This document shows positions 1 through 7,883 of a stretch of DNA of 39,690 nt, piece after piece (positions within the stretch are counted from its first letter, which is position 1; each line of letters starts with the position of its first letter). The notes beneath the pieces were generated by a model, which saw only the letters and a list, made by a program, of their open reading frames with translations, searched no databases and had not been told where the DNA came from. This DNA is from CAZIGK01 sp964538615. Lineage in GTDB: Bacteria; Pseudomonadota; Alphaproteobacteria; Rickettsiales; RI-342. Made by a program: the position numbers and the translations under genes. The stretch is from the NCBI GenBank assembly GCA_964538615.1, contig CAZIGK010000016.1, forward strand, positions 1 through 39,690. The letters are read 5' to 3'.

Positions 1-20
1 CCTGACACAACCGTTGGTGT

Positions 21-46
21 GGCTTCGCCCCTCTCGCTGGCGCTTA
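21..46. repeat. GC-rich word shared with the right end of the window
   Basis: GGCTTC then GCCCCTCTCGCTGGCG resembles 39665-39690, which reads GGCTAAAGCCCCTCTCACTGCG; GGCT, GCCCCTCTC and GCG are shared. The block lies in non-coding DNA at the very edge of the window. Two imperfect copies are thin evidence for a repeat family. Confidence 0.3.
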
Positions 47-94
47 GCTCAAAGGCGGCGGCCGTTTCCGCCCCTCGCATGGGTTATCAATCCA

Positions 95-122
95 CGTCAT
101 GCCTGCGAAAACAGCGATCCAC
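95..122. repeat. Degenerate copy of a GTCAT...GCGAAA...ATCC palindromic repeat
   Basis: The stretch has the outline of the short dispersed palindromes found in many proteobacteria (GTCAT, a C-rich arm, GCGAAA, a G-rich arm, ATCCA). Here the arms read GCCTGCGAAAACAGC, so only a short CTG/CAG stem is left. It lies in non-coding DNA left of the first promoter. Only one copy is visible in this window, so the repeat assignment comes from resemblance to known elements and is weak. Confidence 0.3.
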
Positions 123-137
123 AAACAACAGTATTCA

Positions 138-166
138 TTGAAATTATCCAGATTTAGTTATATAGT
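138..166 (+). promoter_or_regulatory. Sigma-70-type promoter of the J-domain-like/exonuclease pair
   Basis: TTGAAA at 138-143 and TATAGT at 161-166 are separated by exactly 17 nt, which is close to the sigma-70 consensus (5 of 6 matches in each box). Transcription should start near 173, about 20-40 nt before the possible start codons. The surrounding DNA is clearly more AT-rich than the coding DNA. This is the best promoter match I found in the window. Confidence 0.6.
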
Positions 167-211
167 TTTCACCTACCTACTATATAAGGTTTATTGGGAG
201 AATATCACGAC

Positions 212-763
212 GTGAGCCAGTTGCTGCTGCTGACCGTGAGCCAAATGAAACGGCTGGAATCGGAACTGCTGGACGAACGGTTGCAATTGCGGCGTTTTCT
301 GGCGGCCTATCTGGCGGAAATATGCCCACTGCTCGGCCCACAGCCGCAGCCCTCTGCACAGCAGGAACTGCCCATGGCAGAACGGTTGCTCCTGCGTTAC
401 CAGCAGCAGGTGAGAGAGGCGCTACCCCGCTGGTACCATCGGCTGGCACGGCACTCCCACCCGGACGCGGTAGGACACCCTCGCCACAGCCTGCTCTTTG
501 CCGAGGCGACGCAGGCCTATCGGCAACGGGATCTACACCGCCTGCGCGAGTTATGCCTGAAAAGCGCTTTAAGTGAGGCAGAGATCAGTGAATTAACGCA
601 AGAAGCACTGACTGCCCTTTCCACCCTGTATCAGGCACGCCAGCATCTACAGGCCAGCCGGGAATATGCCCTCTGGCAACGCCACCAGCAAGCCGCCGCC
701 AGCGGCATTGATTTGCCCGCATGGGTGGCGGAACAATTGCGTCAGGAACAGGCGCTTGCCTAA
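212..763 (+). CDS. J-domain-like protein with HPD motif
   Basis: A soluble protein of about 183 residues. The middle reads RLARHSHPDAVGHP followed by a helix of the LLFAEATQAYRQ type. This is the helix II - HPD - helix III core of a J domain, the part that stimulates DnaK ATPase. There is no Gly/Phe region or zinc finger, so it is not DnaJ itself. The flanks are helical and rich in Leu, Gln and Arg and probably form coiled coils. Start choice: GTG 212 has GGGAG 11 nt upstream. TTG 194 and ATG 245 are alternatives, and none is clearly best. It lies 63 nt before the exonuclease gene on the same strand and probably shares its promoter. The client of such a co-chaperone cannot be read from the sequence. 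Confidence 0.6.
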   Translation: MSQLLLLTVSQMKRLESELLDERLQLRRFLAAYLAEICPLLGPQPQPSAQQELPMAERLLLRYQQQVREALPRWYHRLARHSHPDAVGHPRHSLLFAEATQAYRQRDLHRLRELCLKSALSEAEISELTQEALTALSTLYQARQHLQASREYALWQRHQQAAASGIDLPAWVAEQLRQEQALA

Positions 764-826
764 GTTGCGCCAGACTGCTAACCTGCCCCTCTGCCAATAT
801 TAGAAACAACAGAAACAGGGGCCATC

Positions 827-1876
827 ATGACACAGACCAACCGACCACCACGGGACACGGTGGTATTTGATTTCGAGACAGACGGAATTAATTTCAACAG
901 CTCCAACCCGGCAGATGGGCAATGGCCTGTCACGGTTGCCGCTATTCGCTACGATGCGGATGGGCAGGAAAAGCAGCGTTTCTACTGCGCTATTCGCCCC
1001 GGCGCAGAAGGCACCCCCAACTGGAGCGCGCAAGCAGAAAAGACCCACGGCATTACCCGCGCAGAGCTGGATCAGGCGGTGATTATTCAGCGTGAACTCA
1101 TCACCCCCGCCACAGACACCACCCCGGCGGTGTATAAGGAAACAGAGGTTCCGGTTCTCCATGCCGCCGATGCATTGCAAGGGCTGCAAACCCTGTTAGG
1201 ACTGGATGAACGGCCTCGTCCGGAGTGGGTGATTCAAAATGCCCCCTTCGATATGGCCTTCCTGAATCGCCTGCGACAGGTAGTCGGCCTGCCTGCCCTG
1301 CCTTTAGAAGGAGTATATTGCACCAAAGCCATTGGTAGTGATGTGTTGCCAATCGGGGAATCTAAACGCCTGCAAGCCATGGCTCCAAAATATTTAGGGC
1401 ATGAACAGGGCGCGACCCATAACGCGGATCGGGATGTGGAACTGGCCAACGGCATGTTTCGTTATTTCCGCGCCCATTATCCGGAAGCCGTCAAACCACT
1501 GGATGTCATGCTGGAGGAACTGCTACGCGGATGTAGCGCGGTGACCGATATAGTCTGGCAACCGGAACACTCCACCCTTAGCGTCTCACTGGATGCTTGC
1601 CAGCCGGAGATGGCGGCACGCCTGCGCGAAGCACTCACCAAAGAGGTCAGCTTGCCTTCCAAATACCCCAATGGCCGCCCTTACACCATCAAAGATGATT
1701 GTGTGGTAGCGGACCATGGCGATCATCTGGTGATTAGCCTGAATAAGCTGAACCGGGGTTTTGAGCATATTAAAGCGGATATTGCCGCCATGCGGCTGGA
1801 TGCCCCGCTGCTGGATGTACGCCAAGCAGAAGATTGCCGCCGACAACCGCAACAGGGAGCCTCTCTCGCGGCATAA
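827..1876 (+). CDS. DEDDh-family 3'-5' exonuclease with unknown C-terminal domain
   Basis: 349 residues. The N-terminal ~215 residues form an RNase T/DnaQ-like exonuclease fold. The metal-binding acids are visible as D15 and E17 in VVFDFETDG, D142 in NAPFDMAFL, and H198 with D203 in HNADRDVELA, which fits the HxAxxD pattern of the DEDDh group. The family removes nucleotides from 3' ends of DNA or RNA using two metal ions. The C-terminal ~130 residues, after RYFRAHYPEAVKPLD, match nothing I recognise. They include a strand-rich stretch (HSTLSVSLDA) and a possible small alpha/beta domain. The length and the extra domain argue against a plain DnaQ epsilon subunit or RNase T; its substrate is unknown. 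ATG 827 follows CAGGGG. The gene ends shortly before a strong bidirectional terminator. Confidence 0.75.
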   Translation: MTQTNRPPRDTVVFDFETDGINFNSSNPADGQWPVTVAAIRYDADGQEKQRFYCAIRPGAEGTPNWSAQAEKTHGITRAELDQAVIIQRELITPATDTTPAVYKETEVPVLHAADALQGLQTLLGLDERPRPEWVIQNAPFDMAFLNRLRQVVGLPALPLEGVYCTKAIGSDVLPIGESKRLQAMAPKYLGHEQGATHNADRDVELANGMFRYFRAHYPEAVKPLDVMLEELLRGCSAVTDIVWQPEHSTLSVSLDACQPEMAARLREALTKEVSLPSKYPNGRPYTIKDDCVVADHGDHLVISLNKLNRGFEHIKADIAAMRLDAPLLDVRQAEDCRRQPQQGASLAA

Positions 1877-1948
1877 CTCCCGGTATCAATGGAGAGGGGC
1901 GCCCTTTACCTATCCGGCACACCCCTCCCATCATCGTCTCTCCCCATA

Positions 1949-1983
1949 ACAAAGGGCATTCCAGACTCTGGAATGCCCTTTGT
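1949..1983. terminator. Bidirectional intrinsic terminator
   Basis: A perfect 16-bp inverted repeat (arms 1949-1964 and 1968-1983, loop ACT) lies between two convergent genes. The A-rich start and T-rich end of the stem, followed by TTTA on the plus side and TAT on the minus side, allow it to work in both directions. It would end the exonuclease transcript and the aldolase transcript. Confidence 0.8.
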
Positions 1984-2004
1984 TTATGCGCTGTCGATGT
2001 GGCG

Positions 2005-2928
2005 TTACGCCTTGTAGATATCAATCATCTCTTGTAGCAGTTTCAATGCTTCTGCACGTGGGCGCTGGAAGCAGTTGCGGCCAATAATGGAGCCGAAACC
2101 ACCGCCCTGCTGAATGGCGCGTGCCTCGTCCAGCACATCGCCAGAGCCTTTGGTGGCGCCACCGGAGAAAATAACAATACGCTTACCGTTAAAGCAGCTT
2201 TGCACCACGTGCTTGACGCGTTGATCCAATGTCGCGATAGGGATTCCCGTCTTTTCGTATACTTTCTTTGCTTCCGCCTGCTCCAGATGATCGCTTGGTA
2301 GCTTAACTTTCACAATATGCGCCCCCAGCAAAGTGGCGATATGCGCAGCATAGGCAATCACATCCATCGCGGTTTCGCCATCTTTGCTGATGTCTTCACC
2401 ACGTGCATAAGACCAGATGACAACAGCCAGACCTGCCGCTTTCGCTTCAGCTGCCATGTCACGTATTTCTTCCATCATATCCAGCGACATACCGCTGCCC
2501 GGATAAATCGTGAAGCCAATGGCACCACAGCCCAGACGCAACGCATCTTCCACCGTGCTGGTCACCGCCTGATTTGGCACATCAGCCTTTGGCAACAGGG
2601 AGTTCGCGCTGTTCACTTTCAAAATCAGAGGAATCTGCCCGGCAAAGGTGCTGGCACCTGCTTCCAGCATCGCCAGTGGCGCGGCGTAAGCATTCAGCCC
2701 CGCATCAATCGCCAGTTGGAAATGGTAATGTGGATCATACGCCGCAGGGTTTTCCGCAAAGCTACGGGCTGGCCCATGTTCAAACCCCTGATCCACGGGC
2801 AAAATAATCATTTTACCGGTGCCGGCCAATTTACCGGTCATCAACATGCGTACCAGATTGGCTTTGGTGCCAGGGTTATCACTTTCATACCAGGAGAGTA
2901 TGTCTTTTACGCGAGGAGTGATGGTCAT
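2005..2928 (-). CDS. fbaB: Class I fructose-bisphosphate aldolase (DhnA/FbaB type)
   Basis: 307 residues, a TIM-barrel aldolase that interconverts fructose 1,6-bisphosphate with dihydroxyacetone phosphate and glyceraldehyde 3-phosphate through a lysine Schiff base. Family landmarks are LPVDQGFEHG (D46), the tyrosine in FTIYPGSG (Y142), the HIVKVKLPSD lysines (K207 or K209, one of them the Schiff-base residue) and the phosphate-binding FSGGATKG near the C-terminus. The ATG at 2928 is preceded by AAGGAAGG at good spacing. A terminator-like hairpin separates it from the upstream ABC permease, so it probably has its own promoter in 2929-3010. It is the only central carbon metabolism gene in the window. 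No class II aldolase is seen here. Confidence 0.92.
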   Translation of the reverse strand: MTITPRVKDILSWYESDNPGTKANLVRMLMTGKLAGTGKMIILPVDQGFEHGPARSFAENPAAYDPHYHFQLAIDAGLNAYAAPLAMLEAGASTFAGQIPLILKVNSANSLLPKADVPNQAVTSTVEDALRLGCGAIGFTIYPGSGMSLDMMEEIRDMAAEAKAAGLAVVIWSYARGEDISKDGETAMDVIAYAAHIATLLGAHIVKVKLPSDHLEQAEAKKVYEKTGIPIATLDQRVKHVVQSCFNGKRIVIFSGGATKGSGDVLDEARAIQQGGGFGSIIGRNCFQRPRAEALKLLQEMIDIYKA

Positions 2929-3009
2929 AAGTTACCTTCCTTGTTAAACGAAATGGCCACTGCATTATTTTTTTTCTTGTGCCGTAGCATCAGTAACCAA
3001 GTCATGCGT

Positions 3010-3040
3010 AAAAAGCAACCGCTAGCATGCGGCATTGCAA
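3010..3040 (-). terminator. Intrinsic terminator after the ABC permease
   Basis: On the minus strand the arms GCAA..CCGC and GCGG.TTGC (3015-3038, with a 2-nt bulge) are followed directly by TTTTT (3014-3010). It lies about 60 nt past the stop of the permease gene and before the aldolase gene, so it should separate the two transcripts. A mirrored A/T run at 3039-3043 could also give weak activity on the plus strand. Confidence 0.55.
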
Positions 3041-3100
3041 AAATCTCCTAAGGCCGTACCCTTCAACGACCTGGGACCATCCTGCTCAGGCGACTTTGTT

Positions 3101-3865
3101 TCAAAACTGACGCCGGGAAAAATCCACCATTCCCAGCACCAACAGCAAAGGAATATAAATCAACGGCTGCAACAACATCCATCCCAGTTGCTCTTGTGAC
3201 GGCAGGCCATACACCAGCCAGCGGGTTTGTGCCAACATATCCAGTCTGGGCGTTAACATTGCCGCTGCCTGTAGCAGCACGGGTGCAAATGTATCGAATG
3301 TATGGTTGAGTTTGCTGAAGCTGGATTCCGCTGTGCTGACCAGTAATATTCCCAAACGCCCCATGCTATAGATAACCAGACTGCCCATGACCGCCAGCAC
3401 GGCGCTTCGCATCATCAAAGCCACCACTAGCGCAAGTGTGCTGAGCAACCATAACTCCGTCAGCAAACTCGCCGCCCATAACGCCCAACCTGACCATTCT
3501 GCCCCTAGCGTAAATGCCACCAGCAACGCCGCGACCAGCCATAACACCAGCACAACACGCCACAAGCCCAGCGCATAACCCAGCAAATAGGTGGCGCGCC
3601 CAAGCGGGCGAGACAAGGCGACTTCTACCTCTTTTTGTTCAAAAGAACGGCGCACATGAAACACCACAAACACTAAAACCCCCAGCGCCAGCAGCAACCG
3701 CAGGGAACCCGCAAGTAATGTCACCAAAAACGCACCCTTCTCCAACACGGCCGTACCCGCTAGAAACACGCACATCCCATAGCAGGCCAGCATTAGCACA
3801 ACCAGACCTAACAACATGCGGTCACGCACCGCCGTCAGCCAGACATAACGCATCATGGTCAACAT
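3101..3865 (-). CDS. ABC-2 type transporter permease
   Basis: 254 residues, about six hydrophobic segments in an inner-membrane protein. The cytoplasmic stretch FEQKEVEVALSRPLGRATYLLG is characteristic of ABC-2/NosY-like permeases, in which this loop contacts the ATPase. ATG 3865 has GGAGGGG upstream at a good distance, and a second ATG four codons on is possible. No ATPase gene lies beside it, so it is an orphan permease here and its partner must be elsewhere. The substrate cannot be inferred. It follows the secretin gene by about 120 nt on the same strand. Confidence 0.75.
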   Translation of the reverse strand: MLTMMRYVWLTAVRDRMLLGLVVLMLACYGMCVFLAGTAVLEKGAFLVTLLAGSLRLLLALGVLVFVVFHVRRSFEQKEVEVALSRPLGRATYLLGYALGLWRVVLVLWLVAALLVAFTLGAEWSGWALWAASLLTELWLLSTLALVVALMMRSAVLAVMGSLVIYSMGRLGILLVSTAESSFSKLNHTFDTFAPVLLQAAAMLTPRLDMLAQTRWLVYGLPSQEQLGWMLLQPLIYIPLLLVLGMVDFSRRQF

Positions 3866-3932
3866 ACGCTTACCCCTCCTGCATGTAGCAATAGTGGATG
3901 GTGTTTCCTTATCCGCCGCATCACATGTGCTA

Positions 3933-3955
3933 AGCCTGCCTCACGGAGGCAGGCT
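3933..3955. terminator. Hairpin between secretin and ABC permease genes
   Basis: A perfect 9-bp stem (arms 3933-3941 and 3947-3955) with a 5-nt loop lies just after the secretin stop codon. A short T-run (CCTTTT) follows only on the plus side. On the minus strand, the direction of the flanking genes, no U-run follows. It may therefore slow or protect the secretin mRNA 3' end rather than fully terminate it. Confidence 0.4.
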
Positions 3956-3986
3956 GCCTTTTGGGTCATGCTACGACACGCCTCTC

Positions 3987-5828
3987 TTAAAACGCCAGCG
4001 GTCGTGGGTCTTCCGAGAATTTTTTATACAGGTGCTTATCCTGTTCGGAGACATTGCCGCTACCAAAGCCTGGCACAATAGTTGCACGCATGAAGATGAC
4101 GGTTTCCACCACTTCTTTCCGTCGATCCTGCCGCTTAAACAACGGCCCGATGAACGGTAATGTCTGCACACCTGGCACACCAACATCTTCATTAGCAACA
4201 CGGTTTTGCATCAATCCACCAATAATCAGCACATCACCGCTCATCACTTTCATGGTGGTATCTAACTCCCGCACCTGTACGACCGGCACCTGATTGGTCA
4301 GGGTGGCCGCAGCAGACCCAGCCTGAGAGGCCAGATAGGCTACTGCCGGATCTTCCTTTTGTCCGACCAAATCAGATAAGGTAGGACGGATATGCAACGT
4401 AATTTCCTCAGACTCCAGATTGATAGACGGCATAACCGATAGCATCACACCAATAGGCACCGTACGCACCTCACTATCTACAGTCAGCAATTGGGTGTTG
4501 ACTGCGGCCGTGTTGTCTTGCTGCTGCTGAATATCAATTTCAAAATAGACTTCGTTGCGTGCAAAGGTGAAAATGGCTGGCTGATTGTTCATTGCATTCA
4601 CACGCGGGCTGGAAAGGGTGCGGGTTGTTCCGAAACCTTCCGTAAACTGGATCAGAGAGCGTAAGGCATCATCCCCCCCATTCAATGCACTTTTATCCCG
4701 CCCGCGAATCACTAGCCCCTGTCCAGCAAAATCATTCGGATTTCCCGGAATTGGCACACCGGCAATGGTGCCATCAATGACAAAATTAAAACTCTGACCC
4801 TGGGCAAACAATAAGTTATTCCACTCAATACCGCTCTGAAACGCATCATTGAGAGACACTTCCAGAATCTTCGCCTCAATCAACACTTGTGCGCTGGTTT
4901 TCGCCTGTAACGCTTCCAGATAACTTTGCAGGCGATCATGCTGCGTTTTGGTCGCATAGACGGAAAGAACACCGCCTTCTTTACTCAACACATAATAGGG
5001 CTTCGCCTCACCAGCACCCGCTTCTTCTTCATCGGCGGATGCGCTGCTGACTTCTTCTTCCGCTTCAGCATCTGCCTCTTCACCATCGGACTCTTTTGCC
5101 TTCAGGGAGTCATCTACTTCCAGTATTTTCTGGATAGACTCTTCAAACTTGTCCCAAACATCACTTTCGCTTTGGATATTTACATTAGCCTGCGATCCAG
5201 TCTGGATACCGCCACCGCCGCCACCACTACCGCCGCTGGATCCACCACCGCCGCCAGCCGATAGCACGTTCGTTGACACATTCACGCTGCCCGTTCCACT
5301 GCGGGTGACATTCAGAAAGTCCAGCTTGTAGTTCCGATAAACCGGGTTATCACGCTCCACACGCAACACCCCATCCAAAAATTCATACCGCAGGCCAGAT
5401 AATGCGGCAACACGCTGCACCACATCTTCAAATGGCCGATTTTTGGCACGAAACACCACTCCTCCAGATATATTCGGGTCCAGTTCCAGCCCTACATTGG
5501 CCAGTCGCGCCAATTCAATAAACACATCCTTTAACGGCACATCTTCGGTAACAGAGATAGAAACTAACTGTTCCGCTTTATCCTGCGCAGGACGAGGAGA
5601 CACCAGAATATCCGATGCCTGAGGCACTTCCGGCTCCGCTTGTCGCGGCATTAACAAAGCCGGGTTGACTGGCTGAGCCAGCGTTTTGTAGTCCTCTCTT
5701 GTCAACTGACCGTAAGGATCAATAACCTCTGGACGCTTGGTATCCAGATAAGGATTCTTATCCGGATTACACGCCACCACGGTGCATGCCAGCAATCCTA
5801 CCCCTAACCAGCGATGTAATGTATTCAT
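3987..5828 (-). CDS. mshL: MshL-type lipoprotein secretin (type IV pilus / type II-like outer-membrane channel)
   Basis: 613 residues. The start at 5828 gives a lipoprotein signal peptide ending in TVVAC (lipidated Cys20); the upstream in-frame ATG at 5858 would spoil it. Residues ~85-165 (LVSISVTEDVPLKDVFIELA, then NRPFEDVVQRVAALSGLRY) are the secretin N-terminal domain that contacts inner-membrane partners. A glycine-rich run (~192-207) and a very acidic linker (~247-275) follow. The C-terminal half is the secretin barrel, with LSSPRVNAMNNQPA, VPIGVMLSVMPSI and IGPLFKRQDRRKEVVE. The subunits should form an outer-membrane ring for pilus or protein passage. The closest family I recognise is MSHA pilus protein MshL. 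Motor and platform genes are absent here; a prepilin peptidase lies 100 bp upstream and a pilin 10 kb away. Confidence 0.85.
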   Translation of the reverse strand: MNTLHRWLGVGLLACTVVACNPDKNPYLDTKRPEVIDPYGQLTREDYKTLAQPVNPALLMPRQAEPEVPQASDILVSPRPAQDKAEQLVSISVTEDVPLKDVFIELARLANVGLELDPNISGGVVFRAKNRPFEDVVQRVAALSGLRYEFLDGVLRVERDNPVYRNYKLDFLNVTRSGTGSVNVSTNVLSAGGGGGSSGGSGGGGGGIQTGSQANVNIQSESDVWDKFEESIQKILEVDDSLKAKESDGEEADAEAEEEVSSASADEEEAGAGEAKPYYVLSKEGGVLSVYATKTQHDRLQSYLEALQAKTSAQVLIEAKILEVSLNDAFQSGIEWNNLLFAQGQSFNFVIDGTIAGVPIPGNPNDFAGQGLVIRGRDKSALNGGDDALRSLIQFTEGFGTTRTLSSPRVNAMNNQPAIFTFARNEVYFEIDIQQQQDNTAAVNTQLLTVDSEVRTVPIGVMLSVMPSINLESEEITLHIRPTLSDLVGQKEDPAVAYLASQAGSAAATLTNQVPVVQVRELDTTMKVMSGDVLIIGGLMQNRVANEDVGVPGVQTLPFIGPLFKRQDRRKEVVETVIFMRATIVPGFGSGNVSEQDKHLYKKFSEDPRPLAF

Positions 5829-5887
5829 TATCACATTCCACGTCCCATTTGGTGCCACCCACGTCCGGCAGCCATATTAGAACATAC

Positions 5888-5916
5888 GCTATAGATAGTC
5901 ATAGGTAAATAGTAAA
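5888..5916 (-). promoter_or_regulatory. Candidate promoter of the secretin gene
   Basis: On the minus strand TTTACT (5916-5911) and TATAGC (5893-5888) are spaced by 17 nt, each matching four of six consensus positions. They lie in an AT-rich island between the prepilin peptidase stop and the secretin start. It would let the secretin gene be expressed independently of the upstream cell-wall operon. There is no terminator before it, so read-through is also possible. Confidence 0.4.
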
Positions 5917-5941
5917 CTACTATATGTGCCATAGGGCAACA

Positions 5942-6733
5942 CTACAGCCACGGCCAGGGAGATATTCCCTCCATACGCATCACCAGTCCGACCGCGAGTG
6001 CAAACAGCAACGCAGGGCCAAATGGAAAATACTGCCCCCGCCCCAGCGCATAACGCCAGATCAACCCTAATACAACCCCCGCCACGCCACTCATCAGCAG
6101 AAATTGCGGTATATGCCAGATGCCTAACAACAATCCACTGGTGGCCAGTAGTTTGACATCCCCAAAGCCCAGACCATGTCGTTTTTTCCAAACATAATAG
6201 CCATAATGCAACAGCAGCCCCACGCCACCACTCAGCGCCAGTCCCCACGCCATCTCCTGCCAGCCAAGGGGCACACGCCACTGCCACAAAGTCACCATAC
6301 CCAGCAGGGCAAGCTGCCCTTCGTCTGGTAGTAGATAGGTTTCCCAATCCGCGACCCATAAGATCATCAGAGCCGTTGCGGTGCTTAAAGCCAATAAGGC
6401 ATCCAGCCCGATACCCCAGCGAGCATAGGTTGCAGCCGCCACCAGCAGCATCACCAACTCAATCACCGGATAGCGCCAATGGATAGAGGTGTGGCAATGA
6501 CGGCAGCGTCCTCGCTGCCAAAGGTAAGACCCTAAAGGCACTAGCTCCCGCACGGTCAGCACATGCCCACAAGCCGGACAGCAGGAACGCGTTTTTCCCT
6601 GTATTTGGGCGTTTTCTCCCACCAGTCGCGCACTCATGGCGGTCACAAAACTGCCAAGCACCAGCCCCAACAATAGCCACAGCGCCGCCGCCAGCATATT
6701 CCCTTCTCCGCTTATCAGCTCGCTCAGGGGCAT
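5942..6733 (-). CDS. Prepilin peptidase / leader peptidase (A24 family)
   Basis: 263 residues, polytopic inner-membrane aspartic protease that cleaves the leader of type IV pilins and pseudopilins and usually methylates the new N-terminus. The cytoplasmic zinc-binding loop is present (CCPACG then CRHC), as are both catalytic aspartates (VADWETYLLPD and GFGDVKLLA, the GxGD motif). ATG 6733 overlaps the rodA stop as TGATG; a GTG one codon earlier is an alternative. This coupling places it as the last gene of the mre-mrdA-rodA run. A pilin with a matching cleavage site is at 16076-16816, and a secretin follows downstream. Confidence 0.88.
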   Translation of the reverse strand: MPLSELISGEGNMLAAALWLLLGLVLGSFVTAMSARLVGENAQIQGKTRSCCPACGHVLTVRELVPLGSYLWQRGRCRHCHTSIHWRYPVIELVMLLVAAATYARWGIGLDALLALSTATALMILWVADWETYLLPDEGQLALLGMVTLWQWRVPLGWQEMAWGLALSGGVGLLLHYGYYVWKKRHGLGFGDVKLLATSGLLLGIWHIPQFLLMSGVAGVVLGLIWRYALGRGQYFPFGPALLFALAVGLVMRMEGISPWPWL

Positions 6734-7854
6734 CACTTCAGCACCCGCTTCTTACGATAGATAAAACAATGAAAGACCAGCCCCATCGCCATTTGCGTAC
6801 TCAGCAGAATGGTTCCCCCATAGGAGAGGAACGGCAAAGGCACCCCCACCACCGGTATCATGCCCATTACCATGGCCGTGTTAATGAACAAATGCACAAA
6901 GAAAAAGCTGGCCACGCCAACTGCTATCAGACGCACCGGTTGGTTCTGACTGGTCAGGGCAGCATAATAAATACAGATCAGCAGCAAGGTATAGAGTCCC
7001 AAAAAGCCTGCCCCGCCTAAAAAGCCAAACTCCTCAGAGAGCATGGTAAAAATAAAGTCTGTATGTTTTTCCGGCAGGAAATCCAACTGCCCTTGCGATC
7101 CTTTCAGATAGCCCATGCCCTGCATACCCCCTGCACCAATGGCAATCATGGATTGCAGGATATTATACCCCGATCCCAATGGATCCGATTGCGGATCAAG
7201 AAAAGTCAGTACGCGCTGTTTCTGGTAATCATGCAGCCCAACATTCCAGATAATCGGCAGCGCCGCTGCCACCCCGACCACCACCACGCTCAATTTCCAC
7301 CAGCGTAGACCGGCCACAAAAATCATGGTGACCCCAATAAATGTGGTGATCGTGGCTGTACCCAGATTCGGCTGCTTCAAAATCAACACCACCGGAATCG
7401 CAATCAACACCAACGCGGGAATCAGTTGCAGCATACTCCCTGTCTGCTCATAATTCACCCGCTGGAAGTAGCGTGCCAGCATCACAATCAGCGCCATTTT
7501 CATCAACTCCGATGGCTGAATGGTCACACCGCCACCCAAATCCAGCCAGCGTTGTGCACCTTTACCTTCAGTTCCATAGAGTTCCACCACCACCAGCAGC
7601 CCCACGGAACACCAATAGGCCAGCGGCGCCAGCTTCAACAGCCACTCCAGCGGCAGACAGGCAATGACAAAGGTAATCAGCAAGCCGGGCACAAAGCGAA
7701 TCAATTGTTTATCCAGCCATGGCTCCATATGCCCACCAGATGCGGAATAGAGCATGGCAAAACCGATGGCGCTCAACACGGCATACAGCAGCCAAATGAT
7801 GCCCGGCACCTGTGCCAGTTTGCCAACGATGCTGCGTGGCAGCTCACGCTCCAT
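6733..7854 (-). CDS. rodA: Rod shape-determining SEDS peptidoglycan glycosyltransferase RodA
   Basis: 373 residues, about ten membrane segments. RodA polymerises glycan strands from lipid II during lateral wall growth, in complex with PBP2. Signature stretches are GAQRWLDLGG, QPSELMKMALIV, KQPNLGTA, SDPLGSGYNILQS, LPEKHTDFIFT (containing a conserved SEDS aspartate) and PLPFLSYGGT near the C-terminus. The start at 7854 is chosen because AGGAGG lies 4 nt upstream; in-frame ATGs further upstream have no ribosome binding site. It follows mrdA by 29 nt and overlaps the prepilin peptidase start. Confidence 0.94.
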   Translation of the reverse strand: MERELPRSIVGKLAQVPGIIWLLYAVLSAIGFAMLYSASGGHMEPWLDKQLIRFVPGLLITFVIACLPLEWLLKLAPLAYWCSVGLLVVVELYGTEGKGAQRWLDLGGGVTIQPSELMKMALIVMLARYFQRVNYEQTGSMLQLIPALVLIAIPVVLILKQPNLGTATITTFIGVTMIFVAGLRWWKLSVVVVGVAAALPIIWNVGLHDYQKQRVLTFLDPQSDPLGSGYNILQSMIAIGAGGMQGMGYLKGSQGQLDFLPEKHTDFIFTMLSEEFGFLGGAGFLGLYTLLLICIYYAALTSQNQPVRLIAVGVASFFFVHLFINTAMVMGMIPVVGVPLPFLSYGGTILLSTQMAMGLVFHCFIYRKKRVLK

Positions 7855-7883
7855 AGCAACCTCCTGCATATACAACGGATGGC

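Noticed and set aside
2317..3051. Plus-strand open frame (244 codons) opposite the aldolase gene
   Set aside because: Antisense to a well-supported aldolase; composition and lack of motifs indicate a shadow. It also runs through the terminator hairpin at 3015-3038.
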